NCBI RefSeq assembly: GCF_900114735.1 | Contig: NZ_FOUA01000003.1 | Span: 248,001 to 312,000 of the forward strand | Origin: Halopseudomonas bauzanensis | Lineage (GTDB): Bacteria; Pseudomonadota; Gammaproteobacteria; Pseudomonadales; Pseudomonadaceae | Direction: 5' to 3' | DNA: 64,000 bases | Shown: in pieces, positions 44,603-53,203 of the stretch | Position numbering within the stretch: the first letter of the stretch is position 1 | Layout of the letters: the number at the start of each line of letters is the position of its first letter | Made by a program: the position numbers and the translations under genes | Notes under the pieces: model-generated | Database searches by the model: none | Told to the model about the DNA's origin: nothing | Seen by the model: only the letters and a program-made list of their open reading frames with translations

Positions 44603-45544
44603 CTAACCCTTCTTGGCCTTGAATTCCGGATCGCCAACCTCTTCTGGCGTTTTAACGCTAGGCCCCAGAATCGGGCCAACCAGCTCGTGGCCCCACACGC
44701 TCATTTTCTCTGGATTCAGCTCGAACCCATCGTCATGCCAGGGTTCACTTTCGGCTATACATTCGAAAGCGAAGCCTGAAGGATTGAAGTGGTAGAAGGA
44801 AATATGTGGATCCTGGGAATGCTGACCCAGCGTCATCATCATCTGCAGCTCGCGCTTCTTCACGATATCGTAGGTCTCGCCCACGTCGCGCAAGCTGCCA
44901 ACAAACAGACCGACGTGTTGAATCCCCATACGGCCAGGAGCGTGCCCATAGGCGATATCATGGCTGGTGAAGGTATTCAGCCTGGAGCGGAAGAACCCAG
45001 TCTTACCCTTGCCAGCACCCGAGCCATACCAATGGAAGCCCATGATATTTATAAGGAAGTCTTCCAACTCTGGTGGAAACTCAGGTGTCATCAGCACGAC
45101 ATGGCCCAACCCTCTTCTGCCAGCAAGATAGCCGCCATGGCGACGTCCTGGCACAAAGGAATCAGGTAGCCACTTCTGCCCGTAGAACAGTTCATGCCGG
45201 AAGCCCACCGGGTCAAAGAAGCGGATCAGCTCCTTGACGCCGCGCTTCTCGCACAGCTCGGCGTCGCCCACGGTAAAGTCCACGCCGGCATCGGTAAACT
45301 TCCGGCAGGCTGCTTTGAACTCCATGCGCCCTTTGGCTTCCCAACCGAGATAGGCCAGTCGATCAACTTTGCCAGGATGAAAGGCGAGACGGTGGCGGCG
45401 ATCGTCCATACGGAAATACAACGAATCCGGATCGCCTTCCGGATTCTGACCTATCGCAAAGCCCATTACCGCCGGACCATAGTCGCGCCAGGCATCAAGG
45501 TCAGTGGCTTCAAAGCCCATGTAACCCAGTCCAATAATATCCAT
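44603..45544 (-). CDS. Type I extradiol ring-cleavage dioxygenase
   Basis: This 313-residue enzyme cleaves a catechol-type ring next to the hydroxyls with O2 and Fe(II). It has two vicinal-oxygen-chelate domains. The iron ligands are His148 (GLGHVVL), His210 (GIQHVGL) and Glu261 (FAFECI); His195, His241 and Tyr251 match the second-sphere acid-base residues of the 2,3-dihydroxybiphenyl dioxygenase group. Two-domain enzymes of this kind act on multi-ring catechols, consistent with a polycyclic substrate. It is cotranscribed with an SDR, ferredoxin and FAH protein. DitC or HsaC-type enzymes are candidates for the nearest functional match. Confidence 0.94.
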   Translation of the reverse strand: MDIIGLGYMGFEATDLDAWRDYGPAVMGFAIGQNPEGDPDSLYFRMDDRRHRLAFHPGKVDRLAYLGWEAKGRMEFKAACRKFTDAGVDFTVGDAELCEKRGVKELIRFFDPVGFRHELFYGQKWLPDSFVPGRRHGGYLAGRRGLGHVVLMTPEFPPELEDFLINIMGFHWYGSGAGKGKTGFFRSRLNTFTSHDIAYGHAPGRMGIQHVGLFVGSLRDVGETYDIVKKRELQMMMTLGQHSQDPHISFYHFNPSGFAFECIAESEPWHDDGFELNPEKMSVWGHELVGPILGPSVKTPEEVGDPEFKAKKG

Positions 45545-45580
45545 CTGTTCCTCCTCGTTCTGCCAGGGACGGGTGGCTGG

Positions 45581-46339
45581 CTATATAGCCAGAAGTCCAC
45601 CATCAATGACGATATCCGACCCCGTAATGAATGACGCCTCGTCCGACGCCACGAATACGGCCATCGAAACGACTTCTTCCGGCTCCCCCGGGCGATCCAT
45701 CAGCACTCCGTCAAGCAGCGCCGCTCGCGCTACCGGGTTCTCCATGAACGCTGCCGTGCCTGGCGTAGCAATGAAACCGGGGCTCAGGCTCACTGCGCGG
45801 ATACCTACCGGTGCGCCCTCCACTGCCAGCTGGCGGGTGAAAGAAACCACTGCGCCCTTGGCGGCGGAATGAGCAGAAATACCGGCCACCTTGGATCCAC
45901 CCCACGCAGCAGTGGAGGACACGTTGATGATCACGCCCTTTTGTTCAGCCAGATGGTTCCACGCGTATTTGGTAGTGTAAAACAGCAGATCCACTTCATT
46001 GCGAATGGTAAAGTTCCAATCTTCAATGGACATGTCCTGGACAGGAGCAAAGCGGGCAGCGGAAGCGTTGTTGTACAGAATGTCGATCTTCCCACACTCG
46101 GCCACTGCGGCCTCCACCCAGGCCTTGGCCTGTTCGTGGTCGCCAAGGTCCACCGGAGCGCTACCGTACAGGGTGAAACCTTCCTCTGAAAGCAGATCGG
46201 CGGTGATCTGATGCTCGGCGGCATTGGTATCACAACCCACCACCAGGGCTCCCTCACGCGCAAAACGCAGCGCCGCAACTCTGCCCTGCCCTCCACCAGT
46301 ACCCGTGATCAGAGCAACCTTACCCTTTAAACGTCCCAT
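45581..46339 (-). CDS. Short-chain dehydrogenase/reductase, possible cis-diol dehydrogenase
   Basis: This 252-residue classical SDR has the cofactor motif TGTGGGQGRVAAL, Asp in VVGCDTNA, which favours NAD, YNNASA in place of NNAG, NVSSTAAWGG and HSAAKGAVVSF. Here the position four residues before the catalytic Lys is His (HSAAK) where Tyr is standard, so the catalytic Tyr appears substituted. It sits between the ferredoxin and the extradiol dioxygenase, a place where a dihydrodiol dehydrogenase is expected. Confidence 0.85.
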   Translation of the reverse strand: MGRLKGKVALITGTGGGQGRVAALRFAREGALVVGCDTNAAEHQITADLLSEEGFTLYGSAPVDLGDHEQAKAWVEAAVAECGKIDILYNNASAARFAPVQDMSIEDWNFTIRNEVDLLFYTTKYAWNHLAEQKGVIINVSSTAAWGGSKVAGISAHSAAKGAVVSFTRQLAVEGAPVGIRAVSLSPGFIATPGTAAFMENPVARAALLDGVLMDRPGEPEEVVSMAVFVASDEASFITGSDIVIDGGLLAI

Positions 46340-46384
46340 GAAATCTACCTCGCAACGACCATGACGGATGACCGGGCTTGCCGG

Positions 46385-46606
46385 TTATTCTTCAATCTTT
46401 ACCAACCAGAGTGCTTCGGCTGGGCAAGCTGCAGCGCCTTCACGGGCGGCTTCCTCCAGTTCCGGCGCAATCCGGTCGTCGTCGAAATAAACCAGACCAT
46501 TGTCGTCAAGCTTGTAGACTTCGGGGCAGATTGAGGCACACAGACCATAACCGCAGCAGCGACCACGATCAGCAACAGCACGGAAAACAAACTTATCTGA
46601 ACTCAT
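46385..46606 (-). CDS. [3Fe-4S]-type (or atypical [4Fe-4S]) ferredoxin
   Basis: This 73-residue protein has the single-cluster pattern Cys17-x5-Cys23-x3-Cys27-Pro with Cys61-Pro (RCCGYGLCASICPE ... ACPAEA). The position of the second cysteine of a [4Fe-4S] site is Tyr20, so a [3Fe-4S] cluster is likely; Cys18 is extra. It is the first gene of the extradiol operon and probably feeds the Rieske dioxygenase. The diterpenoid dioxygenase DitA is known for using a ferredoxin of this class rather than a Rieske ferredoxin. It could also serve the P450. Confidence 0.88.
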   Translation of the reverse strand: MSSDKFVFRAVADRGRCCGYGLCASICPEVYKLDDNGLVYFDDDRIAPELEEAAREGAAACPAEALWLVKIEE

Positions 46607-46648
46607 ACCTTTATCCTCTTTATTCGTCAGGCTCAGCCAGGGACATAA

Positions 46649-46673
46649 TGAACATAAAATTCATTTTTGTAAA
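46649..46673. promoter_or_regulatory. Island dyad site 8 (TGAACA-N13-TGTAAA)
   Basis: A copy of the shared dyad lies 43 bases upstream of the ferredoxin operon. Confidence 0.65.
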
Positions 46674-46812
46674 TTTTTAGTTAGCTAATAGTCGCCCATT
46701 TCACTAACAAAGAGGCATTCCAGCGGACCGCTACGGTTATGCCAACCAATAACCCCTTTAAAATCAGCCATTAAGCCAAATCCACTCAACATCCCTGACG
46801 ACATACGCAATA

Positions 46813-46837
46813 AGCACAAAAACAAATAAAATGTTCA
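46813..46837. promoter_or_regulatory. Island dyad site 9 (AGCACA-N13-TGTTCA)
   Basis: A second, weaker copy lies 164 bases upstream of site 8. It may be an auxiliary site of the ferredoxin operon, or the remains of the promoter of a lost gene, and it marks the right end of the dyad-controlled island. Confidence 0.45.
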
Positions 46838-46849
46838 TATTCCTAGGCG

Positions 46850-47257
46850 TCAGGGGGAGTTCTGTACTCGCTTCGCCGCATCGATAGGTGCTTGCCCGTC
46901 CGCAGGGCGAATAAACCCCTTGTCAACCGCCTCTTCGGTGGCTGCAGTCCACGCGTTCACAAATACCTGCTGAGTTGGGTACCGGGCGTCCAGCTCAGTC
47001 GCATTGTAGGGTGTGGTGGTGCCGAACAGTCCGCAGAAACCGTTACCGCCGGAGTTGCCGGTTCCACTGAGTACGGCAAGCGGTACGTCGACGAAGGGTG
47101 TACGTATGCCGCCCAGAGCATTGCCCGAAGCATCACGCTTGAGCCTCGGGCTGTAGAGAGTGAAATCGATCGCCTGCAATTGGCTCGCGGTGGCCGGAGG
47201 GTTGCCTGTTCTGCCCCACTTATCCAACGCATGGATACGAATGGATAGGGACTCCAC
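46850..47257 (-). pseudogene. C-terminal fragment of an alpha/beta-hydrolase-domain (Abhydrolase_10-like) protein
   Basis: The 135-residue frame matches what I recognise as the C-terminal end of a much longer hydrolase family: a segment ALDKWGRTGNPPAT, then RDASGNALGGIRTPFVDVPLAVLSG and FCGLFGTTTPYNATELDARYPTQQVFVNAW. Such proteins are several hundred residues long and have a signal peptide. Here a TAG stop lies directly upstream of the first codon (GTG), and no N-terminal portion is visible in the next 390 bases. It is therefore probably a truncated remnant. Confidence 0.65.
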
Positions 47258-47645
47258 CTACCAAACTACTGGAGGTTTCTGGGCAAAAGCAAGTTGTTCT
47301 GGATGTGTCTGCCTGGCTATTCGCGGCTGCCGAAAGGCATCGCTCACTTACCACGTCCTTCTTCAGCAATCCGTCCCAGAACATCATCCTTGCTCACCTG
47401 GAAAACATCCTCATTATCCAGGTCACAGAGCATTACCAGAAGCAGGGATCTACAGCAAAGGCCTGCACGGCGAAGTCGCAGTGCGCTGCTTCGTGGGTGC
47501 CTTGCTGGGGCTGTGGCTATGGTGGGTACGACATGGCTATCCCTGCTCTGCATTTGACGCGCTCATGAATAACGGCGTATGGCCCGCATCAACAGGCCGC
47601 ATCGTCAGGCCCGAGAAGCCATAGCGACTCGGGATACAGAGCAAA
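47258..47645. other. Region of unclear content
   Basis: This stretch of about 390 bases separates the hydrolase remnant from the chemoreceptor pair. Short open frames exist on both strands. The minus-strand peptide LCDLDNEDVFQVSKDDVLG has protein-like composition and may be the end of a lost gene. I cannot assign anything firmly. Confidence 0.35.
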
Positions 47646-48410
47646 TCATTTAGTGAGTTCAATTGCGGCCTGATCAATTTTCAACATCGCCATGCCCAGA
47701 TAACGTCCGACTCCATTGGGCATCCATCGACCACCCTGATTGAATAACTGCTCCCGGGAAAAAGCATACTGTCGTGCAGGGTCCGCAAGTTGTTTTTCCA
47801 ACGCCGGATTCAGGGCGGACAAGCCAGTGAAGCTATCTAGAACCCGCTGGTCTTGATCAAGCACTTGCTGGGCAGACATGACCCACTGCTCCGCTCCAAG
47901 GCGGCTGAACGAAGCTATCTGATATCCCAGCAGCAGTTGACCTATATCACGGCTCAGAGCATGCAAACTGCTTTGCAGCTCTTCAGCATTATCGATACGC
48001 CTATAGTGCGCATCCAGTAGTTCCTGTAGGCGCGCATGGGAGTCCACCACAGGCAATAACCAGCGTGTATAGCCCGGAGACGTTCTTCGCAGTTCAACCT
48101 CCGACTGTGGTAGCTCGGCCGTGTCGGCCACGCTCGATTGCAGGCGGCTCAGTTCTGCGCTTACATCCTCAAGCCGCTGACTGGCGGCCAGGCTCTGTAA
48201 GCGGGTCATGCCCTGCAGATATGCCTGCTTATTGCGTAGCTCATAAGGGCTACCGTTTTCGTTGAAATACACCAGAATGTTGGCGCATACCGAAAAGCCC
48301 AACGAGCGCATCTCCTGTATCGCCTGCGCCGAACTCGCCTGTGTTGCATGGGCTGGCAACATCGCAACCAATAACGCAAAACCCCACGCGACCCACTTGA
48401 ATCCCTTCAT
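47646..48410 (-). CDS. Putative periplasmic protein next to chemoreceptor
   Basis: This 254-residue protein starts with a clear signal peptide (FKWVAWGFALLVAMLPAHATQA). The rest is mostly helical, without recognised domain, and has heptad-like segments (MTRLQSLAASQRLEDVSAELSRLQSSVADTAEL). A perfect GGAGG ribosome site precedes the ATG at 48410. It lies 32 bases downstream of the methyl-accepting chemotaxis gene on the same strand, so they are probably cotranscribed. A periplasmic accessory ligand sensor is one possibility, an inference from location only. Confidence 0.75.
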   Translation of the reverse strand: MKGFKWVAWGFALLVAMLPAHATQASSAQAIQEMRSLGFSVCANILVYFNENGSPYELRNKQAYLQGMTRLQSLAASQRLEDVSAELSRLQSSVADTAELPQSEVELRRTSPGYTRWLLPVVDSHARLQELLDAHYRRIDNAEELQSSLHALSRDIGQLLLGYQIASFSRLGAEQWVMSAQQVLDQDQRVLDSFTGLSALNPALEKQLADPARQYAFSREQLFNQGGRWMPNGVGRYLGMAMLKIDQAAIELTK

Positions 48411-48442
48411 AAAAACCTCCAGCAAACTTGTCTGCGGCCCCT

Positions 48443-50095
48443 TCAGGTCCGGAAATGACTGACTGACAGCTCAAGCTCTCCTGCCAGCTCCCTTAGTGAT
48501 GCCACGGCCGAGGTCACCTGATGGGAGATCAGATCCCCCTCTTCCGCCATTTTTGCGATTCGCTCTATACCCAGTGAAATATCCTTGCCGCCCTCATTCT
48601 GTATCTGCACCGCCAAAGCGATTTCACTCACCCCCGTACTGGACGCGCCGACCAGACCAGCCGCCTCCAGCAGCACATTCTCCAGTTCCTGGAGCAGCAC
48701 CTGGCTGCTATCCAGTGCTGCCGCACCTTCATCCAGCACTCGCGTGACACTCCCTGACTGGCTTTCGAGTTCATCGGTAAGCTCATTGATGGAGTTGGCC
48801 GCCACTGCCGAACGTTGGGCCAGAATACGCACCTCATCAGCCACAACGCTGAAACCGCGACCACTCTCCCCCGCCCGCGCGGCCTCGATCGCGGCATTCA
48901 GTGCCAGCAGATTGGTTTGTGCGGAAAGCTCCTTGACCCGGTTGATGCTGTCAGTAATGGCAGTGGTGCTGGAGACGAAGTCGCCGACCGATAGGGTGAT
49001 CGCGGCGAAAGCATCCCGCACCCGGCAGATTTCATCCAGCAGCCTGGCCAAAGCTGAACGGCCATTCTCTGCCCCTCGCATACTGGCGTCGGCTGACGAC
49101 CGCAAATTTTCTGCATGCGAGGCAATAGAAGCGATACCCACGCTCATCTGCTCAACGGTGGATGAGGCCTGAATGGCCGCACCGGCCTGCTCATTGGCAC
49201 CCCGTGCCACCTCATTGGAGGTGGTCACCAGCTCCTCCGCGGAGGCTCCGACCGACTCGGCAATACGCGTCACTTGCTGCACTGCCCTCTGCAAACTGAT
49301 GATCAGCGCATTGAAGGCCATGGCTGTCTGGGCTATCTCGTCCCTGCCTGTCACCTCGACACGATGAGTCAGATCGCCGTCCCGCAGCTTGATAGCAGCC
49401 TGCTCGATCGCCTTGATAGAGCGCAGAATCTGATGACGCACCAGTAGCCCGACAACGAGCGCCAGTGCGATGGCGACCAGAACCGCAACCGCCAATGCCG
49501 TAGTAACTGATTTAGCAGTCGCGTCTGCCGACGTGAACGACATGCTGGCCAACTCCTTCTGCTGATCCAGATACAGGTTAAGGAGGCCGACCAAGCGCGT
49601 ATAATCCGCCCTTACATAGCCTAGCTGCGATGGGGCCAGATACGGATTGTTCAGTGACGCGTCCGCGAGCTGCTCTACTCCCCCGCCAAACGCCACTGCC
49701 TGTTCCTGCAGGTTCTGGTAGAGCACCATCTCCTCTGCAGTGAGGCTCGCTGACTCAGACAGACCCTGCTCGATCCCTGCCAACATATCCTTCACACTGG
49801 CCCGCATGTCTTCCACGTAAAACTGCATTTCTTCTTCGGAGACATTACCCTCGCTCTGAATGACCTGAACCACAGCCGCGTAAGAGCCGACCATCGCTGC
49901 CTGAGAAGCGGCTGCAATGTCCAGTGCGCGCTGGTATTGACTGAAGCGGACATGCTCCACCTGGTGCAGCACAGCCTGCTGCCGCTTGAGCCCGTCATAA
50001 GCAACAGCGGAGATAACGATAAGCAGGAAAACAATCAGTGCGGGGGCAAATAAAAGCTTCGCGCCAATGGAAAAGCGGCTGAGCCATGGCATCAT
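48443..50095 (-). CDS. Methyl-accepting chemotaxis protein
   Basis: This 550-residue chemoreceptor has a first membrane segment at about 12-32, a periplasmic helical domain to about 190 (four-helix-bundle type), a second membrane segment ([22 protein letters not shown]), a HAMP domain ([33 protein letters not shown]) and a cytoplasmic hairpin with the conserved tip [29 protein letters not shown]. No C-terminal CheR-binding pentapeptide is visible. Two ATG codons lie in tandem at the start, with GAGG upstream. Its place in the catabolic block suggests taxis to the growth substrate, a common arrangement. Confidence 0.93.
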   Translation of the reverse strand: MMPWLSRFSIGAKLLFAPALIVFLLIVISAVAYDGLKRQQAVLHQVEHVRFSQYQRALDIAAASQAAMVGSYAAVVQVIQSEGNVSEEEMQFYVEDMRASVKDMLAGIEQGLSESASLTAEEMVLYQNLQEQAVAFGGGVEQLADASLNNPYLAPSQLGYVRADYTRLVGLLNLYLDQQKELASMSFTSADATAKSVTTALAVAVLVAIALALVVGLLVRHQILRSIKAIEQAAIKLRDGDLTHRVEVTGRDEIAQTAMAFNALIISLQRAVQQVTRIAESVGASAEELVTTSNEVARGANEQAGAAIQASSTVEQMSVGIASIASHAENLRSSADASMRGAENGRSALARLLDEICRVRDAFAAITLSVGDFVSSTTAITDSINRVKELSAQTNLLALNAAIEAARAGESGRGFSVVADEVRILAQRSAVAANSINELTDELESQSGSVTRVLDEGAAALDSSQVLLQELENVLLEAAGLVGASSTGVSEIALAVQIQNEGGKDISLGIERIAKMAEEGDLISHQVTSAVASLRELAGELELSVSHFRT

Positions 50096-50262
50096 TATGG
50101 TACCTCGTTCCTTTTATTATTGTTGTGCTGCGGGAAAGGTGCCCGCGGTGTGGACAATCCGATCCTTATGCAATATTCTGACATCAGTATACAGTTCTGC
50201 AGTCAGAAATTGGTAGCATTTCTCCGATAAGCTGATGCCATAAAAAAAATGAAGGACAGCGT

Positions 50263-51540
50263 ATGAATCATTCAAGCAATAGCGCCGCCATCGATTTTTC
50301 GGAATTTAGAACCAGTTGGCGGGTACTCATCCTGGCCTTGCTAGGCATTGGCATCAGCATCAATTCCTCATTGCTTTATGGCTTCGGAACCCTTGTCGTT
50401 CCGTTGGAAGAAGCCTTTGGCTGGAGCAGAAGTGCGCTGCAGGTAGCTATTACCTTTCTATTCGTGGGCGCAGTTATCTCGTTGCAACTGGTAGGCTGGT
50501 TCAATTTGCGTTTTGGGATCAAGAAAGTAACCGCAATTTCCACGTGCTTGACGGTGCTGGGTTATTTGGCGGCCACCCAGCTCGGTGAGTCGATCTGGAG
50601 CCTTTATCTGGCATTCACGATCATTCCGATATTGAGTATTGGCAACCTCGCTGTCACCTGGACTCAGTTACTCAACATGTGGTTTGAGAAGAATCGCGGT
50701 CTGGCGTTGGCTATTGGCCTCTCAGGAACCGGCCTCGCCGCAGCTACTGTCCCACCGTTGCTTTCCTGGGGCATTGGCATCTGGGGCTGGCAAGCAGCCT
50801 TTATCATGCTGGCCATGATCAACCTGCTTCTGCTGTTACCCCTCACCATCTGGTGGTTTTCGGTTCCAAAACCAAAGAGCCATAAAAGCGAAGCTGACAA
50901 GCAGGCGGCCCTGCGCAGTATTACCGGAATGACGTTCAAGGAAGGCTTCACCTCGAAGAACTTCTGGATCTGCAATATTGCCCTGGCGCTGGTGATGTCG
51001 GTGGTTATTGGGATGGTTACCAATACCATACCCATCTTGCGTGACCTCGGGCTCTCTGCAGAAGAAGCCGGCCTGGTATTCAGTGGTTTCGGTATTTCAC
51101 TGGTTTTTGGACGAATCCTAGTCGGCTATCTGCTGGATCGCGTGTGGGCCCCAGGCATATCGGCCATCAGTCTGGCCATGCCTGCCATTGGCTGCCTGAT
51201 CCTGCTCAGCGGAACAACCGATTTCACCTTGCTCTTGCTGGCAGCAATTGCAATTGGCTTTGGTGCAGGTGCCGAGTTCGATATTGCCGCATTTTTGGTC
51301 GCCCGCTATTTCGGGCTGAAAGAGTACGGCCGGCTGTATGGCTTTCATATCGGCTTATTGACCGCTACGGCGGCTGCGGCCCCTTTATTGTTTGCCGCCT
51401 TCTTGAGCCAGACGGGGTCGTATACAACCATGCTCGTTTACTGTCTTGTCTGCTCGATTGTGGGCCCACTGATGCTTCTGACCTTGGGTCGAGCCCCCCA
51501 ATTTGAAACCCAACCCCCACTCAAGCCTGCTGTGGCCTGA
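50263..51540 (+). CDS. MFS transporter, monocarboxylate/oxalate-formate-antiporter-like
   Basis: This 425-residue inner-membrane carrier has 12 predicted segments. Features include the start of the transmembrane region LILALLGIGISINSSLLYGFGTLVVPLEEAFGWSRS, typical of the OFA/MCT group, and WTQLLNMWFEKNRGLALAIGLSGTGLAAA. The group takes up organic acids in symport with protons. It is divergent from the chemoreceptor and followed by the ferredoxin gene 23 bases later, so it may import the acid substrate of this cluster. Confidence 0.88.
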   Translation: MNHSSNSAAIDFSEFRTSWRVLILALLGIGISINSSLLYGFGTLVVPLEEAFGWSRSALQVAITFLFVGAVISLQLVGWFNLRFGIKKVTAISTCLTVLGYLAATQLGESIWSLYLAFTIIPILSIGNLAVTWTQLLNMWFEKNRGLALAIGLSGTGLAAATVPPLLSWGIGIWGWQAAFIMLAMINLLLLLPLTIWWFSVPKPKSHKSEADKQAALRSITGMTFKEGFTSKNFWICNIALALVMSVVIGMVTNTIPILRDLGLSAEEAGLVFSGFGISLVFGRILVGYLLDRVWAPGISAISLAMPAIGCLILLSGTTDFTLLLLAAIAIGFGAGAEFDIAAFLVARYFGLKEYGRLYGFHIGLLTATAAAAPLLFAAFLSQTGSYTTMLVYCLVCSIVGPLMLLTLGRAPQFETQPPLKPAVA

Positions 51541-51562
51541 AACCGTTGACTGGAGAAAAACA

Positions 51563-51883
51563 ATGCCAACGATAACGCTGATCGAACATAACGGTACCCA
51601 ACATTCCATTGTCGGTGAAGTGGGCCAATCCGTGATGCAAGCCGCCATGAATGCCATGATTCCCGGCATCCAGGGAGACTGCGGCGGTGCCTGCAGTTGC
51701 GCAACCTGCCATGCATTCGTTGACGAGGCCTGGGTGAACTCTGTACCACAAGCGGAAGAATGCGAGTCCGATATGCTTGAGTTCGCCAGTACACGCCAGG
51801 ATAACAGCCGCCTTACCTGCCAGCTTGTCATTCAGGATGATATGGACGGCATAGTGCTGCGCCTGCCTGAATCTCAATACTGA
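51563..51883 (+). CDS. Putidaredoxin-like [2Fe-2S] ferredoxin
   Basis: This 106-residue electron carrier has the adrenodoxin/putidaredoxin cluster pattern C-x5-C-x2-C and a distant fourth Cys: GDCGGACSCATCHAF (three ligands near 45, 51 and 54) and RLTCQLV near residue 92. Such ferredoxins serve bacterial P450s. It lies 17 bases upstream of its likely reductase. The only P450 in the window is 26 kb away at 24624, and it is the likely partner. I start at the ATG at 51563; the frame extends back into the MFS gene. Confidence 0.92.
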   Translation: MPTITLIEHNGTQHSIVGEVGQSVMQAAMNAMIPGIQGDCGGACSCATCHAFVDEAWVNSVPQAEECESDMLEFASTRQDNSRLTCQLVIQDDMDGIVLRLPESQY

Positions 51884-51900
51884 CGTACTCAGGAGTTGAT

Positions 51901-53136
51901 ATGTCGCTTTCGTCAGTTGTAATTGTCGGTGCCGGCCAGGCAGGTTTCCAGGTTGCCGCATCCCTGCGCCAAGGAGGCTTTTCCGGGCACATCTCGCTGA
52001 TCAATAATGAACCTGGCTTGCCCTACCAACGCCCGCCGCTATCAAAAGCTTATCTACTGGGCAAAATAGCCACATCCAACCTGGCCTTTCGCCCGGAAGC
52101 TTTTTTCGATCAGCAACAGATAGAGTTGCTGCAGGACGATGCCATCACTATTGACCGGCAGAACCGGCATGTCGTTTTGGCCAGTGGCAAGAGCCTGCAA
52201 TACGATCATCTGGTACTGGCTACAGGCGCGCACAACCGCCCTCTTTCGGTACCCGGCGATGACCTTCAAGGTGTATTTGGCATCAAGACCCTGGCCGACG
52301 CCGACGCGCTGGCCCCCAGGGTAAAAGACGCTCGTAACGTCGTGGTGATTGGCTCAGGCTTCATCGGTCTGGAATTTGCCGCCGTTGCCGCGGCATTGGG
52401 AGCGTCGGTTCATGTGGTGGATCTCGGGGATCGGCCCATGGCCAGGGCGGTTTCCAGCGACATGGCCGCCGTTTTCCGCCAGACACATGAATCCTGGGGC
52501 GTCCAGTTTCATTTTCATCAGGGCGTCACCCGACTCATCGGCGAAAATGGCCAGATTACCGCGATTGAAACCACTGACGGCAAGGTATTGCCCGCCGAAC
52601 TCCTAGTCTACGGCATCGGTGTCATACCCAATATAACCATCGCCAATGAGGCGGGACTGGCAATCGAGAACGGTATCAAGGTCGACGCTAACCTGCTGAC
52701 CTCCGATCCGCACATATCGGCCATAGGCGACGTTGCCTGTTTCCCATGCATCCAGAATGAAGGTGAGCATACCCGTATCGAATCAGTGCCTAACGCTATG
52801 GAACAGGCGCGAACCCTAGCCAGCAGGCTCTTGGGCAACGCCAAGCCATTTGATGCAGTACCCTGGTTCTGGACTGATCAAGGTAACCTGAAATTGCAGA
52901 TCGCTGGCCTTTCCACCGGCTATGACAGCACGGTCAGACTGGGTTCGGAAGCAACACAGCAGTTCTCGGTACTGTGTTTCCGTAAGGGCCAGTTGGTTGC
53001 TGTCGAATCCTGCAATCGTCCCGGGGATCACCTGGCAGGAAAAAAAATTCTCTCTCGTCCACCGGAGCTTACCTCTGCCGAGGCCAGCGCACCCGGCTTC
53101 GATCTCAAAATCTGGGAACTGGCTCATCGTCCTTAG
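51901..53136 (+). CDS. NAD(P)H-dependent ferredoxin reductase (putidaredoxin-reductase-like)
   Basis: This 411-residue flavoprotein transfers electrons from NADH to a ferredoxin. The FAD dinucleotide motif VIVGAGQAGFQVAASLR is at the N-terminus, ATGAHNRPL and the NAD-binding motif VVIGSGFIGLEFAAVAAALGASVHVVD are in the middle, and FAD-binding ISAIGDVACFP precedes the C-terminal domain with WFWTDQGNLKLQIAG. It is the only reductase of this kind in the window, so it may also feed the [3Fe-4S] ferredoxin of the Rieske dioxygenase. Confidence 0.93.
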   Translation: MSLSSVVIVGAGQAGFQVAASLRQGGFSGHISLINNEPGLPYQRPPLSKAYLLGKIATSNLAFRPEAFFDQQQIELLQDDAITIDRQNRHVVLASGKSLQYDHLVLATGAHNRPLSVPGDDLQGVFGIKTLADADALAPRVKDARNVVVIGSGFIGLEFAAVAAALGASVHVVDLGDRPMARAVSSDMAAVFRQTHESWGVQFHFHQGVTRLIGENGQITAIETTDGKVLPAELLVYGIGVIPNITIANEAGLAIENGIKVDANLLTSDPHISAIGDVACFPCIQNEGEHTRIESVPNAMEQARTLASRLLGNAKPFDAVPWFWTDQGNLKLQIAGLSTGYDSTVRLGSEATQQFSVLCFRKGQLVAVESCNRPGDHLAGKKILSRPPELTSAEASAPGFDLKIWELAHRP

Positions 53137-53203
53137 TCAGTGATTGTTTAACCCCGGACACCCACCAGGATGAAAGGGGTTTTTCAATTCAGGAGCCAGC
53201 AGT

